64,000 bases of DNA from the NCBI RefSeq assembly GCF_001999245.1, contig NZ_CP019630.1:1984001-2048000 (forward strand), given 5' to 3'. The DNA comes from Roseibium algicola (GTDB lineage: Bacteria; Pseudomonadota; Alphaproteobacteria; Rhizobiales; Stappiaceae). The stretch's first letter is position 1. The number at the start of each line of letters is the position of its first letter. The position numbers and the translations under genes were made by a program. The notes below the pieces were generated by a model that was not told where the DNA came from, searched no databases, and saw nothing but the letters and a program-made list of their open reading frames with translations. Below are positions 48,497 through 60,350 of this stretch, one piece after another.

Positions 48497-48845
48497 CTGT
48501 CCTTACAGCTTTGCCTGCCTTTGGCTGCTTTCGGTACAGCACGGTCATGGCAGACACATTCCCGGTCGGCCCCGTATGGGCCGGTTACCGGCGGACAGGT
48601 CACGGGCAAGACGACGAGCTGCTTTCGGCTCAAGACGGAAAGAAGCCGGCAATCCTGCCCCATGACGTGTCACGAGGTCTCTATAGAGCGTTCCACTCGA
48701 ATTTGAAACACTCAAAGCTCTTTCACGGAACAAAGACCCGAAGTGGATCAGTGTTTTGCCCGCAAGAGCTGCGTCCGGCAAATGCCGTCACGCAATACAA
48801 AAACGCGGCGGGTTCTCACCCACCGCGCTTTCAGGTTCTGAGTTC
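48497..48845 (-). other. 349-bp rpsO-pnp intergenic region
   Basis: Besides the rpsO terminator (48804-48827), no gene was recognised. Short open frames on both strands look like chance. By analogy with other rpsO-pnp loci, it should contain a second pnp promoter and the 5' leader through which PNPase controls its own mRNA, but I cannot point to a convincing -35/-10 pair. Confidence 0.5.
48804..48827 (-). terminator. Terminator downstream of rpsO
   Basis: On the minus strand, CGCGGTGGGT / ACCCGCCGCG (one G-U pair) with a GAGA loop is followed by TTTTTG. It lies 18 bp past the rpsO stop codon and partly separates rpsO from pnp transcription. Confidence 0.9.
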
Positions 48846-49115
48846 TTAGCGGCGAATGCCAAGACGCGAGATCAGCGACTTGTAGCGTTCTTCGCTCTTG
48901 CCGCGCGTGTAGTCCAGAAGGGACCGGCGCTGCGCAACCATTTTCAGAAGACCGCGGCGGGAGTGGTTATCCTTGCCATGACCCTTGAAGTGTTCGGTCA
49001 GGTTGTTGATCCGCTCGGTGAGGATCGCGACCTGTACTTCCGGGGAACCGGTGTCGCCTTCTTTGATGGCGTATTCCTTGATGAGCTCAGCTTTGCGCTC
49101 TGCAGTAATCGACAT
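48846..49115 (-). CDS. rpsO: 30S ribosomal protein S15
   Basis: 89 residues, the standard length. Begins [16 protein letters not shown] and carries the S15 signature [23 protein letters not shown] and LLDYTRG. It binds the central domain of 16S rRNA early in 30S assembly. A good GAAAGGA site precedes the ATG. Lies between truB and pnp in the conserved order. Confidence 0.98.
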   Translation of the reverse strand: MSITAERKAELIKEYAIKEGDTGSPEVQVAILTERINNLTEHFKGHGKDNHSRRGLLKMVAQRRSLLDYTRGKSEERYKSLISRLGIRR

Positions 49116-49324
49116 CGCTCTTTCCTTTCAAAGAGTGGGGTCCGTTGACCGGACACGTTGAAATGCCGGAGACCGGCCTGATCCGGATGTTTCCAGAGCC
49201 GAGATGTCGTTCAGCAAAGGATCCGTCCGGACGAATTGAGCATCAGTGCCCAATGGCGGCGGAATATGGCGGAAAACCTTTCGAAAATCCAGAGGATTCT
49301 CAGGTTTTTTCGCCACACCCGAAT

Positions 49325-50269
49325 TTACAGGTGAAACACCCTGGTCGGCTGGAACCGGCCCTTGTCAATTGAGCCGATGGCAACCGGCACGCTGGCGTGG
49401 CTGGCAAAGGCGACTTCCGTGTTGAGCGGAGCATCCCGGCCGCGCAGCAGCACGGCCATGCCTTTGCGGATCTTGGCCGCGTCATCGAGCGAAACGGGTA
49501 CCTCGATCAGATTGTCCATCGCCTCGCGAACCGGCAGGACGAACTCCTCGACTAGAGCATCAATGCCGGCGCCTTCCTCAAGCGCCTCGGATGCTTCCTG
49601 GATTTCGTCCAGCCCGATCAGGTCCTCTTCGCCGAACGGACCGACCAGCAAACGGCGCAACTCGGTCACGTGACCGCGGCTGCCGAGCCGGCGGCCGAGA
49701 TCGCGTGCGATGGCCCGCACATAGGTGCCCTTGCCGCATTCAGCCTCGAAGACGGCGCGGTTCTTATCCGGACATTCAACCAGATCCAGCCGGTGCACGT
49801 CGATCGGGCGGGCTTCCAGTTCGACTTCCTCACCGTCACGCGCCAGATCATACGCCCGTTCACCGGCAACCTTGATGGCGGAGAATTTCGGCGGGACCTG
49901 CATGATCGTGCCGACAAACTCGCCAAGGACGGCCGAGATTTCATCCGCACTCGGCCGCACGTCGGACGTTGCAACCGCCTCGCCTTCGGTGTCGTCGGTA
50001 TTGGTTTCCACGCCCCAGGTCACCTCGAAACGGTAGACCTTGCGGCCATCCATGACGAAGGGAACGGTTTTCGTGGCTTCGCCGAAGGCAACCGGCAGGA
50101 GGCCGGACGCGCGCGGATCAAGCGTTCCGGCATGGCCGACCTTTTCCGGCGAGAAGATGCGCTTGATCTTGCCAAGCGCCTCGTTGGAGGAGATGCCATA
50201 TGGCTTGTCCAGCACGAGCCATCCGTTGATTGCGTTCTTTTTTCTTTTGAATTGTTTTTGGCGTGCCAT
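49325..50269 (-). CDS. truB: tRNA pseudouridine(55) synthase
   Basis: 314 residues; makes pseudouridine-55 in the T-loop of tRNAs. The catalytic-aspartate motif GHAGTLDPRASGLLPV is present near residue 45, preceded by NGWLVLDKPYGISS. GTYVRAIARDLGRRLGS and the C-terminal PUA-like part complete the family pattern. Upstream, the usual tight junction with rbfA is interrupted by a small lipoprotein gene. Confidence 0.96.
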   Translation of the reverse strand: MARQKQFKRKKNAINGWLVLDKPYGISSNEALGKIKRIFSPEKVGHAGTLDPRASGLLPVAFGEATKTVPFVMDGRKVYRFEVTWGVETNTDDTEGEAVATSDVRPSADEISAVLGEFVGTIMQVPPKFSAIKVAGERAYDLARDGEEVELEARPIDVHRLDLVECPDKNRAVFEAECGKGTYVRAIARDLGRRLGSRGHVTELRRLLVGPFGEEDLIGLDEIQEASEALEEGAGIDALVEEFVLPVREAMDNLIEVPVSLDDAAKIRKGMAVLLRGRDAPLNTEVAFASHASVPVAIGSIDKGRFQPTRVFHL

Positions 50270-50424
50270 GAGTGCGTTTCAATACGATTGCAATTGTTTT
50301 ACGGCGACAAAAGAAACACTGACTGTCGGCCCCACCATCCATGCGCAACAGCGAGACCCTGAAGACATCAGCTTTCGTCAGCGATCATTCTCGAGTTTTT
50401 CAAGTCTGTTGTGGTCACAGTAAG

Positions 50425-50715
50425 TCACCTGGTTTCCAACTTTATGCGCCTTCGCCAAGTCGCATGCCCCACTTTGAATTTGCCATCTGCATCCGTTCTG
50501 GTGACTGCATGCCTTGACCCTGGCGGGTTATCTTTTGATGCGTCTGATGGAGCCAATGCCGCCACCAACTCAATCTCTGCATTTGCAACCGGCATACCAT
50601 CGTTTAACAGCACGCCCGAAACCTCAGGCGCGAGGACGCGTGGAACGGGAAACACGACACATGCAGAGGTCGCTGCACCAAGTGCGATTGCTGCGAGAGT
50701 TCTGAAGAGCGCCAT
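50425..50715 (-). CDS. Small lipoprotein of unknown function inserted between rbfA and truB
   Basis: 96 residues with a lipoprotein signal peptide ending in a lipobox (ATSAC, cysteine at residue 19). The mature part contains a short beta-sandwich-like stretch (GVLLNDGMPVANAEIELVAA and TRTDADGKFKVG) similar to carboxypeptidase-regulatory or DUF6795-type domains. The surrounding 600 bp are less GC-rich than the flanking core genes. It may be a recent insertion or a lineage-specific gene, and it could be truncated at its C-terminus. Confidence 0.6.
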   Translation of the reverse strand: MALFRTLAAIALGAATSACVVFPVPRVLAPEVSGVLLNDGMPVANAEIELVAALAPSDASKDNPPGSRHAVTRTDADGKFKVGHATWRRRIKLETR

Positions 50716-50878
50716 CTTCTTTCACATCAAGTGACTTGCAGACACGGCACACATTCAAGTCGACCGACCAGACAAATTCAGTTTTCCATTTCCCGGCGAG
50801 GCTACAATTACCGAGGGCTACGAACTCGAATTCACGCAATTTCAAATTGAACCGTGAATTGTGGTTTCAGCGCGGCAA

Positions 50879-51304
50879 TCAGTCCTTGGCTGGGTCGCCG
50901 TCCTCTTCGTCCGCGTCGAGATCGCGGGAGACTTCCGGGGAATGCAGCAGCGTGCCGATGCGGTCGTCGTCGTCGAACCGTGTGTCGAGAACGAAGCGCA
51001 GGTCCGGCATGTATTTCATGGTCAGCCGGCGGGACACCTGGCCGCGCAGATATTTGGCGCTGCGGTTCAGGGCCTTTTCGACATTTTCAGCGTTGACGCC
51101 ACCAAGCGGCATCACCAGGCAGGTGGCCAGGCGCAGGTCCGGCGTCATGCGCACTTCGGGGATCGTGACGATCACCCCGTCGAGATCAGGGTCGGAGAAC
51201 CGTCCCCGGGTCAGAATATCGGACAGCTCCTTGCGAACTGTCTCGCCAACGCGCAACTGGCGCTGGGAGGGGCCGCGGCTGTCCTGTCCGTGTTGTCTTG
51301 CCAT
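50879..51304 (-). CDS. rbfA: Ribosome-binding factor A
   Basis: 141 residues from the ATG at 51304, with AGGAA upstream; the longer frame to 51529 is not supported. It binds the 30S subunit and helps mature the 5' end of 16S rRNA. SQRQLRVGETVRKELSDIL and VTIPEVRMTPDLRLATCLVMP form the KH-type fold, and KYMPDLRFVLDTRFDDDDRI is the C-terminal signature. Follows infB on the same strand. Confidence 0.95.
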   Translation of the reverse strand: MARQHGQDSRGPSQRQLRVGETVRKELSDILTRGRFSDPDLDGVIVTIPEVRMTPDLRLATCLVMPLGGVNAENVEKALNRSAKYLRGQVSRRLTMKYMPDLRFVLDTRFDDDDRIGTLLHSPEVSRDLDADEEDGDPAKD

Positions 51305-51488
51305 TTTGTTGTTCCTGCATCTCTGGCAGCGCAATGCGTCCCGACGTTTCGGGTGCCGTTGCCGGACCGGTCCCAGCGATCCGCGCCTTTGCCGTGCCTC
51401 AAGCACAGACATTGGCCAGACTGCCCGGATGGCGCGGCTGCCACGGCGAAGCCTTGGCATGACGGCGTTACCTGCGACCAGATACGAC

Positions 51489-51518
51489 GTCAGCGGCTTA
51501 ATTGAATAAGCCGCTGAC
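51489..51518 (-). terminator. Strong hairpin between infB and rbfA
   Basis: Perfect 12-bp stem GTCAGCGGCTTA / TAAGCCGCTGAC with a 6-nt loop, 29 bp after the infB stop codon. No U-tract follows on the minus strand, so it may protect or process the mRNA rather than end it. Confidence 0.5.
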
Positions 51519-51547
51519 ATCAGTTTCAAGTAGATTTCTGACTTCGA

Positions 51548-54280
<2,733 letters not shown>

Positions 54281-54309
54281 ATTGCCTTCAGTCCTGCGCA
54301 ACCGCCTTT

Positions 54310-54945
54310 TCAAGCGTTGCCATTATCGCTGCTTGCCCCGGAGGAGTTGCGAAAACGCTCCAGGTCACGCACCCGCGACAGGAAGTTTTCGCTCGCCTGC
54401 CCCGCAAGCAGTGCAGCATGTATCACATTTGACCGGCCCAATGCCAAATCCAATTGGTCCGAATCGAACAAACGGACGATTTGGCATCCGTTTGCGTGTT
54501 CCTGAGTGCCGGCAGCCAGTGCCGCCAGCTTCCTTACCCCGTCTTCTGCAGCGTCCGAGGCATGGACCAGCCCGGCGACATCTTCCTGCCGCAGAGCTGC
54601 TTCAACTTTCGCATATCCCGTTACCAGCTCGCCGGCCTTGCGCGTCATGGAGAGCGCTTGCAGCGCCGATCGTTCCATGAGCGCATCAACCCGATCCGCC
54701 AGTCCCGGCTCGACAGAGGCTTCCCCTTTAAAACCCCTGCCGAAGACCTTTTTCCGGTCCTTTTCGGCAACAGCCACGACTTCTTTCGTGGCGGTTATCC
54801 AAACACCACGCCCTGGAAGAACCCGCTTCAGATCCGGAACCACCTCGCCTTGCGGGTCGAGGACGAACCGGATCAGCGCACTGACGGGCTGAACCTCCCG
54901 GGTCACGGCACATTGCCGTTCGGTCGGCTCACTCTTCCTGGGCAC
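54310..54945 (-). CDS. YlxR-type RNA-binding protein with C-terminal L7Ae-like domain
   Basis: 211 residues from a GTG at 54945, supported by AAGGAG upstream. The N-terminal YlxR domain (DUF448) has [11 protein letters not shown] and [15 protein letters not shown]. The C-terminal half ([24 protein letters not shown], then [12 protein letters not shown]) resembles the L7Ae/L30e family, a fusion common in alphaproteobacteria. Thought to be an RNA-binding accessory of the nusA-infB operon. Confidence 0.92.
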   Translation of the reverse strand: MPRKSEPTERQCAVTREVQPVSALIRFVLDPQGEVVPDLKRVLPGRGVWITATKEVVAVAEKDRKKVFGRGFKGEASVEPGLADRVDALMERSALQALSMTRKAGELVTGYAKVEAALRQEDVAGLVHASDAAEDGVRKLAALAAGTQEHANGCQIVRLFDSDQLDLALGRSNVIHAALLAGQASENFLSRVRDLERFRNSSGASSDNGNA

Positions 54946-55085
54946 GCTGCCACTCCTTTAGATCAACCTGCTTTCCGGTGCGAACACCTTCGGCGCAGAA
55001 AAGTTGATCGAACTTGCGAATTCGAAGCTGCCGATCGGCCGGGGCCATACCGGAAGCTTCATACAGGAGGCTTTTGCCTCTCTCG

Positions 55086-56741
55086 TTACCCGTTCAGGAT
55101 CGCGCCGCCCTGCGGCTCTTCTCCAACGGTCTCGGCCATTTCGGCCTCGTCTTCTTCTTCGGCTTCTTCTGCCTCAGCCTGAGCTGCGAGTTCTTCCTCG
55201 GTGATCCAGCCGGCTGCCAGACGGGCGGCCATCACGACGTTTTCCGCTTCAGCGCGGGACATGTCGAATTCCGAAAGAGCACCTTCGAAGCGCTTGGTTT
55301 CGCCGTCCTTGCGTTCGGTCCAGCCGACGAGATCGTCAGCAGCGCAACCGGCGAGGTCTTCCATCGTCTTGATGTCGTCCTTGCCCAAGGCAACCAGCAT
55401 AGCCGTTGTCAGGCCATCAATCGACCTCAAGTCGTCGGCAACACCGAGCGAAATACGCTCTTCGTCGAGTTTTGCTTCCAGTTCGGCCAGGTAATCCCGG
55501 GCACGTGCCTGGATTTCGACGGCGGTGTCGTCGTCGAAGCCTTCGATCATGGAGATCTCATCGAGCTCCACATAGGCAACTTCCTCAACCGAGGTAAAGC
55601 CTTCGGTCGCCAGCAACTGTCCGACCATCTCGTCCACGTTGAGGGCTTCCATGAACAGCTGCGAACGCTCCAGGAATTCCTTCTGGCGGCGGTCGCTTTC
55701 TTCCTGCTCGGTCATGATGTCGATGGCCCAGCCGGTCAGCTGTGAGGCCAGACGCACGTTCTGGCCGCGGCGGCCGATCGCCAGTGATAGTTGGTCATCG
55801 GGAACGACAACTTCAATACGTTCGGCGTCTTCGTCCAGAACAACCTTGGCAACTTCGGCCGGCTGCAGGGCGTTGACGATGAAGGTTGCCGCTTCTTCGT
55901 TCCACGGGATGATGTCGATCTTTTCGCCCTGGAGCTCGCCAACAACGGCCTGGACGCGGCTGCCGCGCATACCCACGCAGGCGCCGACCGGGTCGATGGA
56001 GCTGTCCTTGGAGATCACGGCGATCTTCGCGCGCGAACCCGGGTCACGGGCAACGGACTTGATCTCGATGACGCCGTCGTAGATTTCCGGAACTTCCTGG
56101 GCAAACAGCTTCGCCATGAACTGCGGATGCGTGCGCGACAGGAAGATCTGCGGGCCGCGCTGCTCGCGGCGAACGTCGTAAATGATGGCGCGGATGCGGT
56201 CGCCCGTGCGGAAGATTTCGCGCGGGATCAGCTCGTCGCGGCGGACGATGCCTTCGCCGCGGCCAAGATCCACGATGACGTTGCCGTATTCGGCGCGCTT
56301 GACGACACCGTTGACGACTTCGCCGACACGGTCCTTGAATTCTTCGTACTGACGGTCACGCTCGGCTTCGCGCACTTTCTGCACGATAACCTGCTTGGCG
56401 GACTGGGCGGCGATACGGCCGAAATCGAGCGGCGGCAGCGGCTCGGCAATGAAGTCGCCGATGCTGGCTTCCGGATTGCGGGCCTGCGCGTCATCAAGAG
56501 AGATGTCGGTGGAAACGTTCTCGACAGTGTCAACGACCTGAAGCAGGCGCTGCAAACGGATCTCGCCGGTCTTCGGATTGATTTCGGCGCGGACTTCCGT
56601 TTCCGTACCATAGCGGGAGCGGGCTGCCTTCTGGATCGCGTCTTCCATTGCATTGATGACGATCATCCGGTCGATGGATTTTTCCCGTGCGACCGCGTCA
56701 GCGATTTGCAGCAGTTCCAGCCGGTTCGCGCTGATTGCCAT
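55086..56741 (-). CDS. nusA: Transcription termination/antitermination factor NusA
   Basis: 551 residues from the ATG at 56741 with GAGGAG upstream. N-terminal RNA-polymerase-binding domain, S1 domain (VNGVVKRAEYGNVIVDLGRGEG), two KH domains (GSRAKIAV, then CVGMRGSRVQAVVGELQGEKIDI), and C-terminal helix-hairpin-helix repeats. The tail is very acidic. Binds RNA polymerase and tunes pausing and termination. Confidence 0.97.
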   Translation of the reverse strand: MAISANRLELLQIADAVAREKSIDRMIVINAMEDAIQKAARSRYGTETEVRAEINPKTGEIRLQRLLQVVDTVENVSTDISLDDAQARNPEASIGDFIAEPLPPLDFGRIAAQSAKQVIVQKVREAERDRQYEEFKDRVGEVVNGVVKRAEYGNVIVDLGRGEGIVRRDELIPREIFRTGDRIRAIIYDVRREQRGPQIFLSRTHPQFMAKLFAQEVPEIYDGVIEIKSVARDPGSRAKIAVISKDSSIDPVGACVGMRGSRVQAVVGELQGEKIDIIPWNEEAATFIVNALQPAEVAKVVLDEDAERIEVVVPDDQLSLAIGRRGQNVRLASQLTGWAIDIMTEQEESDRRQKEFLERSQLFMEALNVDEMVGQLLATEGFTSVEEVAYVELDEISMIEGFDDDTAVEIQARARDYLAELEAKLDEERISLGVADDLRSIDGLTTAMLVALGKDDIKTMEDLAGCAADDLVGWTERKDGETKRFEGALSEFDMSRAEAENVVMAARLAAGWITEEELAAQAEAEEAEEEDEAEMAETVGEEPQGGAILNG

Positions 56742-56808
56742 ATTCCACTCCTCTTGCGCCAAGGATCGGTTCGGGCGCGTTCTTCTTCTTTCCCTTAGAG
56801 CCTGTGGC

Positions 56809-57402
56809 TCAGTTGGGCATGTTGTCCTGCGACAGCTCGTCATCCTGGCCACGGGCGGCAAGCGCCGCCTTTTCCGCCTGAAGAGCTGCGGTAATCAAGT
56901 CATCGGTCAGAACCAGCTTGGCTTCGCCGATGTTCTCCAGCGGCAGCGCCACGGTGTCCTTCTCGCCTTCCCGCACATCGGGCAGCCGAAGGTTGGCCTT
57001 GCCGTCTTCCGCGCCGAGGAGCTTGCCCCGGAACCGCTTGCGGCCATCCAGCATGACGGCCATCTCGACCTTCAGCTCATGGCCGGCCCAGCGATTGAAA
57101 TCGCCGGCCCGCACGAGCGGACGGTCGATACCTGGAGATGAAACTTCTAGATGATATGCCCGGTTGATCGGGTCTTCGACGTCGAGCGCGGGCGAGACAG
57201 CCCGGCTGATGGTTTCGCAGTCCTCGACCGTCATGGTGCCGTCCGGGCGCTCCGCCATGATCTGCAGGGTGCAGCCGTTCTGAGCACTGATCTTCGTACG
57301 CACCAGTCGGTAGCCGAGGTCCTCGATGACCGGCTCCACAATTGCGGCAACACGGGCATCAAGACCCTGTTCCGTCACAATTCTCGGTTCGTGTGCGCTC
57401 AC
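56809..57402 (-). CDS. rimP: Ribosome maturation factor RimP
   Basis: 197 residues from a GTG at 57402 with AGGAG upstream. It aids 30S assembly. The N-terminal domain has [22 protein letters not shown] and the family signature [36 protein letters not shown] is the second hallmark. The C-terminal Sm-like domain carries a lineage-specific charged tail. First gene of the rimP-nusA-ylxR-infB operon. Confidence 0.96.
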   Translation of the reverse strand: MSAHEPRIVTEQGLDARVAAIVEPVIEDLGYRLVRTKISAQNGCTLQIMAERPDGTMTVEDCETISRAVSPALDVEDPINRAYHLEVSSPGIDRPLVRAGDFNRWAGHELKVEMAVMLDGRKRFRGKLLGAEDGKANLRLPDVREGEKDTVALPLENIGEAKLVLTDDLITAALQAEKAALAARGQDDELSQDNMPN

Positions 57403-57703
57403 ACTTGGCTCCTGTTGGCGGCCGTTACCGGCTCTTGAGCATCAGATGCACCTGATTGTCGATTTACATAGGGCAGTCCTGCTCGAACTCGTTGGTTTCC
57501 GGTTATGTAAGCAAAAAAGAGCGGGTCCCCGGCGGGCCCACTCTCAAAGTGCTCAGATAAGCCGTTTGAGGTGAAACACGGGCTGTATAACGCCAAAGGG
57601 GGCAAAAAGGCAAGAGGCCGGGCCAAATTCCTCAAAGAAGTTGGCGCCAGTCCGGAATCCCCCGATAAACGGCAGCAAACGCGCCGTTCTCCGCGATGTG
57701 CCG
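57403..57703. other. 301-bp region between trmB and rimP
   Basis: No gene was recognised; in particular no initiator-tRNA gene, which sits upstream of rimP in some bacteria. It holds the terminator at 57513-57543 and should hold the promoter of the rimP operon; a TATGTA hexamer on the minus strand near 57465-57475 is a weak -10 candidate. Confidence 0.5.
57513..57543 (-). terminator. Terminator of the metK-trmB unit
   Basis: On the minus strand GAGTGGG / CCCGCTC (one G-U pair) closes an 11-nt GC-rich loop and is followed by TTTTTT. It lies 160 bp downstream of the trmB stop codon. Confidence 0.8.
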
Positions 57704-58390
57704 CTACACCCTGCGGAAAGTCAGGTAGCGTCCGATACGCCCCTCACGGATGGCCTTCGCCTCGTAACGTGTACTCGGCCAGCCTTCCCAGGGTGTTTTC
57801 CAGTCGGACGCCGTTTCCGCCACCCATTCGAACGCCGCATGGTCGCGGCAATGGCGCAGCGTCCAGTCGACGTAGGTATCGATGTCGCTGGCAAAACGGA
57901 ACTCGTGGCCGGGCTTGATGGCCCGGGCATAGCGATCGAGATTCTGTTCGTTGATGAACCGGCGCTTCCAGTGGCGCTTTTTCGGCCAGGGATCCGGATA
58001 GAGCTGATAGGCCAGGTCGAGACTTGCCTCGGGCAACCAGTCCAGAACATTGACGGCATCATCATCGTAAAGGCGGATATTGCGGAACCCCTCCCCCACG
58101 ACGGCATTCACGGCCTTGGCCATACTGCCGACGAAAGGTTCGACGCCGATGAAGCCGACACGCGGATTGGTTCTGGCCCGGTGAAGCAGATGCTCACCGC
58201 CACCAAAGCCGACCTCCAGACACACCTCGTCGACATCCGCGTCAAAGAGGGTCTTCAGATCCTCCGGAGCGGGTGTTGCCAGGTCCAGTGCCAGGCGCGG
58301 CAGTTCGTTTTCCATCAGCGCCTCACGGCGCGGGCTCAACGGCTTGCCCTTGCGGCGGCCGTAAAAGGAACCTTCGTAGCGGTCAGTCAT
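57704..58390 (-). CDS. trmB: tRNA (guanine-N7-)-methyltransferase
   Basis: 228 residues; methylates G46 of tRNA with S-adenosylmethionine. The SAM-binding motif is [15 protein letters not shown], with [15 protein letters not shown] after it, and the catalytic region [20 protein letters not shown] is characteristic. It lies 80 bp downstream of metK, which makes its cofactor. Confidence 0.96.
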   Translation of the reverse strand: MTDRYEGSFYGRRKGKPLSPRREALMENELPRLALDLATPAPEDLKTLFDADVDEVCLEVGFGGGEHLLHRARTNPRVGFIGVEPFVGSMAKAVNAVVGEGFRNIRLYDDDAVNVLDWLPEASLDLAYQLYPDPWPKKRHWKRRFINEQNLDRYARAIKPGHEFRFASDIDTYVDWTLRHCRDHAAFEWVAETASDWKTPWEGWPSTRYEAKAIREGRIGRYLTFRRV

Positions 58391-58470
58391 AATTCAACTT
58401 CAAAACGACAGATCGCCGGCACTGAACCGGCGATCTGCTTCACTTCTTCCATGTTCAGCTTAGGCGCAGC

Positions 58471-59643
58471 TTATCCCGCAAGCGGGCGCAGCGCGTCAAC
58501 CAGATCCGTTTTTTCCCAGCTGAAGCCGCCATCGGCCTCAGGTTCGCGGCCGAAGTGGCCGTAAGCGGCGGTGCGCTCATAGATCGGGTTGTTCAGCTTC
58601 AGGTGCTGGCGAATGCCGCGCGGACTGAGGCCCATGACATCGCGCAACGCTTTTTCCAGCTTGGCTTCATCGCAACGGCCGGTGCCATGCAGGTCGACGT
58701 AGACCGACAGCGGCTCCGGAACGCCGATGGCGTAGGAAAGCTGAATGGTGCAGCGGTCGGACAGATCGGCTGCAACAACGTTCTTGGCAAGATAGCGCGC
58801 CGCGTAGGCTGCCGAACGGTCCACCTTGGTCGGGTCTTTCCCGGAGAATGCGCCGCCGCCATGCGGAGCCGCACCACCGTAGGTGTCGACAATGATCTTG
58901 CGGCCGGTCAGGCCGGCATCGCCGTCAGGGCCGCCGATGACGAAGGCACCGGTCGGGTTGACGTGCCAGACGGTGTCGCCGGTGATGAAGCCTTCCGGCA
59001 GTGCAGTGCGGATGTAAGGCTCGACAATGGCGCGTACGTCGGAGGAGGTCAGGGCCGGATCCAGATGCTGGGTCGACAGAACGATCGAGGTTGCCTCGAC
59101 CGGCTTGCCGTCGACGTAGCGGACGGTTACCTGGCTCTTCGCGTCCGGGCCGAGCGCAGGCTCCTGACCGGATTTGCGGACGTCGGCCAGAAGACGTAGG
59201 ATCTTGTGCGAAAACAGGATCGGAGCCGGCATCAATTCTTCGGTTTCACGGCAGGCGTAACCGAACATGATGCCCTGATCGCCTGCACCTTCGTCCTTGT
59301 TGTCGGCAGCATCAACGCCCTGGGCGATGTGCGCGGACTGCGCGTGAAGGTGAACGGCGATATCGCAGTTTTCCCAATGGAAACCGTCTTGCTCGTAGCC
59401 GATATCTTTCACGGCCATGCGGGCAAGATGAGCGATGTAATCGTTGGTGATGGTTGACGGACCGCGGGTTTCGCCGGCGATCACGATGCGGTTGGTCGTT
59501 GCCAGGGTTTCACAGGCAACGCGCGCTTCCGGCATTTCCTTGAGGTAGGCATCTACAACCGCATCGGAAATACGGTCGCATACTTTATCCGGATGCCCTT
59601 CGGAGACGGACTCGGAGGTAAACAGGTAATTCTGACGTGCCAT
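58471..59643 (-). CDS. metK: S-adenosylmethionine synthetase
   Basis: 390 residues; makes SAM from methionine and [24 protein letters not shown], the [12 protein letters not shown] hexapeptide region and [19 protein letters not shown] are the MAT signatures. AAGGA precedes the ATG. A strong hairpin lies in its 5' leader. The XRE-type regulator gene directly upstream is a common partner in Rhizobiales. Confidence 0.97.
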   Translation of the reverse strand: MARQNYLFTSESVSEGHPDKVCDRISDAVVDAYLKEMPEARVACETLATTNRIVIAGETRGPSTITNDYIAHLARMAVKDIGYEQDGFHWENCDIAVHLHAQSAHIAQGVDAADNKDEGAGDQGIMFGYACRETEELMPAPILFSHKILRLLADVRKSGQEPALGPDAKSQVTVRYVDGKPVEATSIVLSTQHLDPALTSSDVRAIVEPYIRTALPEGFITGDTVWHVNPTGAFVIGGPDGDAGLTGRKIIVDTYGGAAPHGGGAFSGKDPTKVDRSAAYAARYLAKNVVAADLSDRCTIQLSYAIGVPEPLSVYVDLHGTGRCDEAKLEKALRDVMGLSPRGIRQHLKLNNPIYERTAAYGHFGREPEADGGFSWEKTDLVDALRPLAG

Positions 59644-59675
59644 TGGCGATCGTCCTTCTGGGAATGAATATGACA

Positions 59676-59701
59676 GGAGCGGCGATTGTCATCGCCGCTC
59701 C
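59676..59701 (-). promoter_or_regulatory. Hairpin in the metK leader
   Basis: Perfect 11-bp stem GGAGCGGCGAT / ATCGCCGCTCC with a 4-nt loop, 33-58 bp upstream of the metK ATG. There is no U-tract after it on the minus strand. It could end the XRE transcript, stabilise the metK mRNA, or belong to a leader control element; it does not match the SAM/SAH or SAM-II riboswitch patterns I know. Confidence 0.5.
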
Positions 59702-59755
59702 GTCTGCATCAATCTTAGAAGTTCTTCGCCGCGTCAAGCGCGCGCGTGAATTTTG

Positions 59756-60160
59756 TCAGTCGTCGCCAGCCAGAGACCGGACCAGATCGACGATCCGGCG
59801 GCGTACTTTCGGGTCTTCAATCCGCACGAATGCCTTGTTCAGGGACAGGCCTTCGGAAGAAGACAGGAAGTCGACGACATAAGAGGTCGGCTGCGTTTCG
59901 CCGAAGCCTTCCGCCTCTTCAGGCGTACCGGGCGCATCTTCGAAGAAAAAGGAAACCGGGACTTTCAAAACGGTTGCGATGTGTTGCAACCGGCTAGCAC
60001 CGATACGGTTGGTGCCTTTTTCGTATTTCTGGATCTGCTGGAAGGTGATGCCCAGACTTTCGCCAAGCTTTTCCTGACTCATGCCTAGCATCATGCGGCG
60101 AAGCCGGACGCGGCTGCCAACATGAATATCGATCGGATTCGGAGACTTTTTACTGGGCAT
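59756..60160 (-). CDS. XRE-family helix-turn-helix regulator
   Basis: 134 residues from the ATG at 60160. The HTH is unmistakable: IHVGSRVRLRRMMLGMSQEKLGESLG, then TFQQIQKYEKGTNRIGASRL. The C-terminal half (GLSLNKAFVRIEDPKVRRRIVDLVRS) is the tail seen in the conserved alphaproteobacterial family encoded next to metK and lnt. Targets are unknown. The longer frame to 60229 is unlikely. Confidence 0.93.
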   Translation of the reverse strand: MPSKKSPNPIDIHVGSRVRLRRMMLGMSQEKLGESLGITFQQIQKYEKGTNRIGASRLQHIATVLKVPVSFFFEDAPGTPEEAEGFGETQPTSYVVDFLSSSEGLSLNKAFVRIEDPKVRRRIVDLVRSLAGDD

Positions 60161-60350
60161 CTGTGTCGCTCTTTCTTTTTCTCGCGGAAAAAGCCCGCTC
60201 GTTTTCGTTTGCACAAGCTCTCCTGACATCCCCCCACAGGCTCAAGAGACCGAAGTTTGCCCGCAACCTTTCACTTGTACATGAAGCAGCCTTCAATCGG
60301 CTATTTCACGGTTGTATCACAGTTTCTTCACTCAACTCAAACAAAAAATA

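Noticed and set aside
46343..48706. A 787-codon open frame on the plus strand opposite pnp
   Set aside because: It is a mirror of the pnp coding frame in GC-rich DNA; the protein is low-complexity and pnp is certain.
48545..48781. 78-codon minus-strand ORF between rpsO and pnp
   Set aside because: No ribosome-binding site, no recognisable sequence, and it lies in a region expected to be an mRNA leader.
57403..57703. A tRNA gene upstream of rimP, as in enteric bacteria
   Set aside because: No cloverleaf, T-loop GGTTCRANYCC or D-loop pattern is visible.
59644..59755. SAM-II or SAM/SAH riboswitch in the metK leader
   Set aside because: Only a plain hairpin is present; the internal loop and pseudoknot sequences of those classes are not found.
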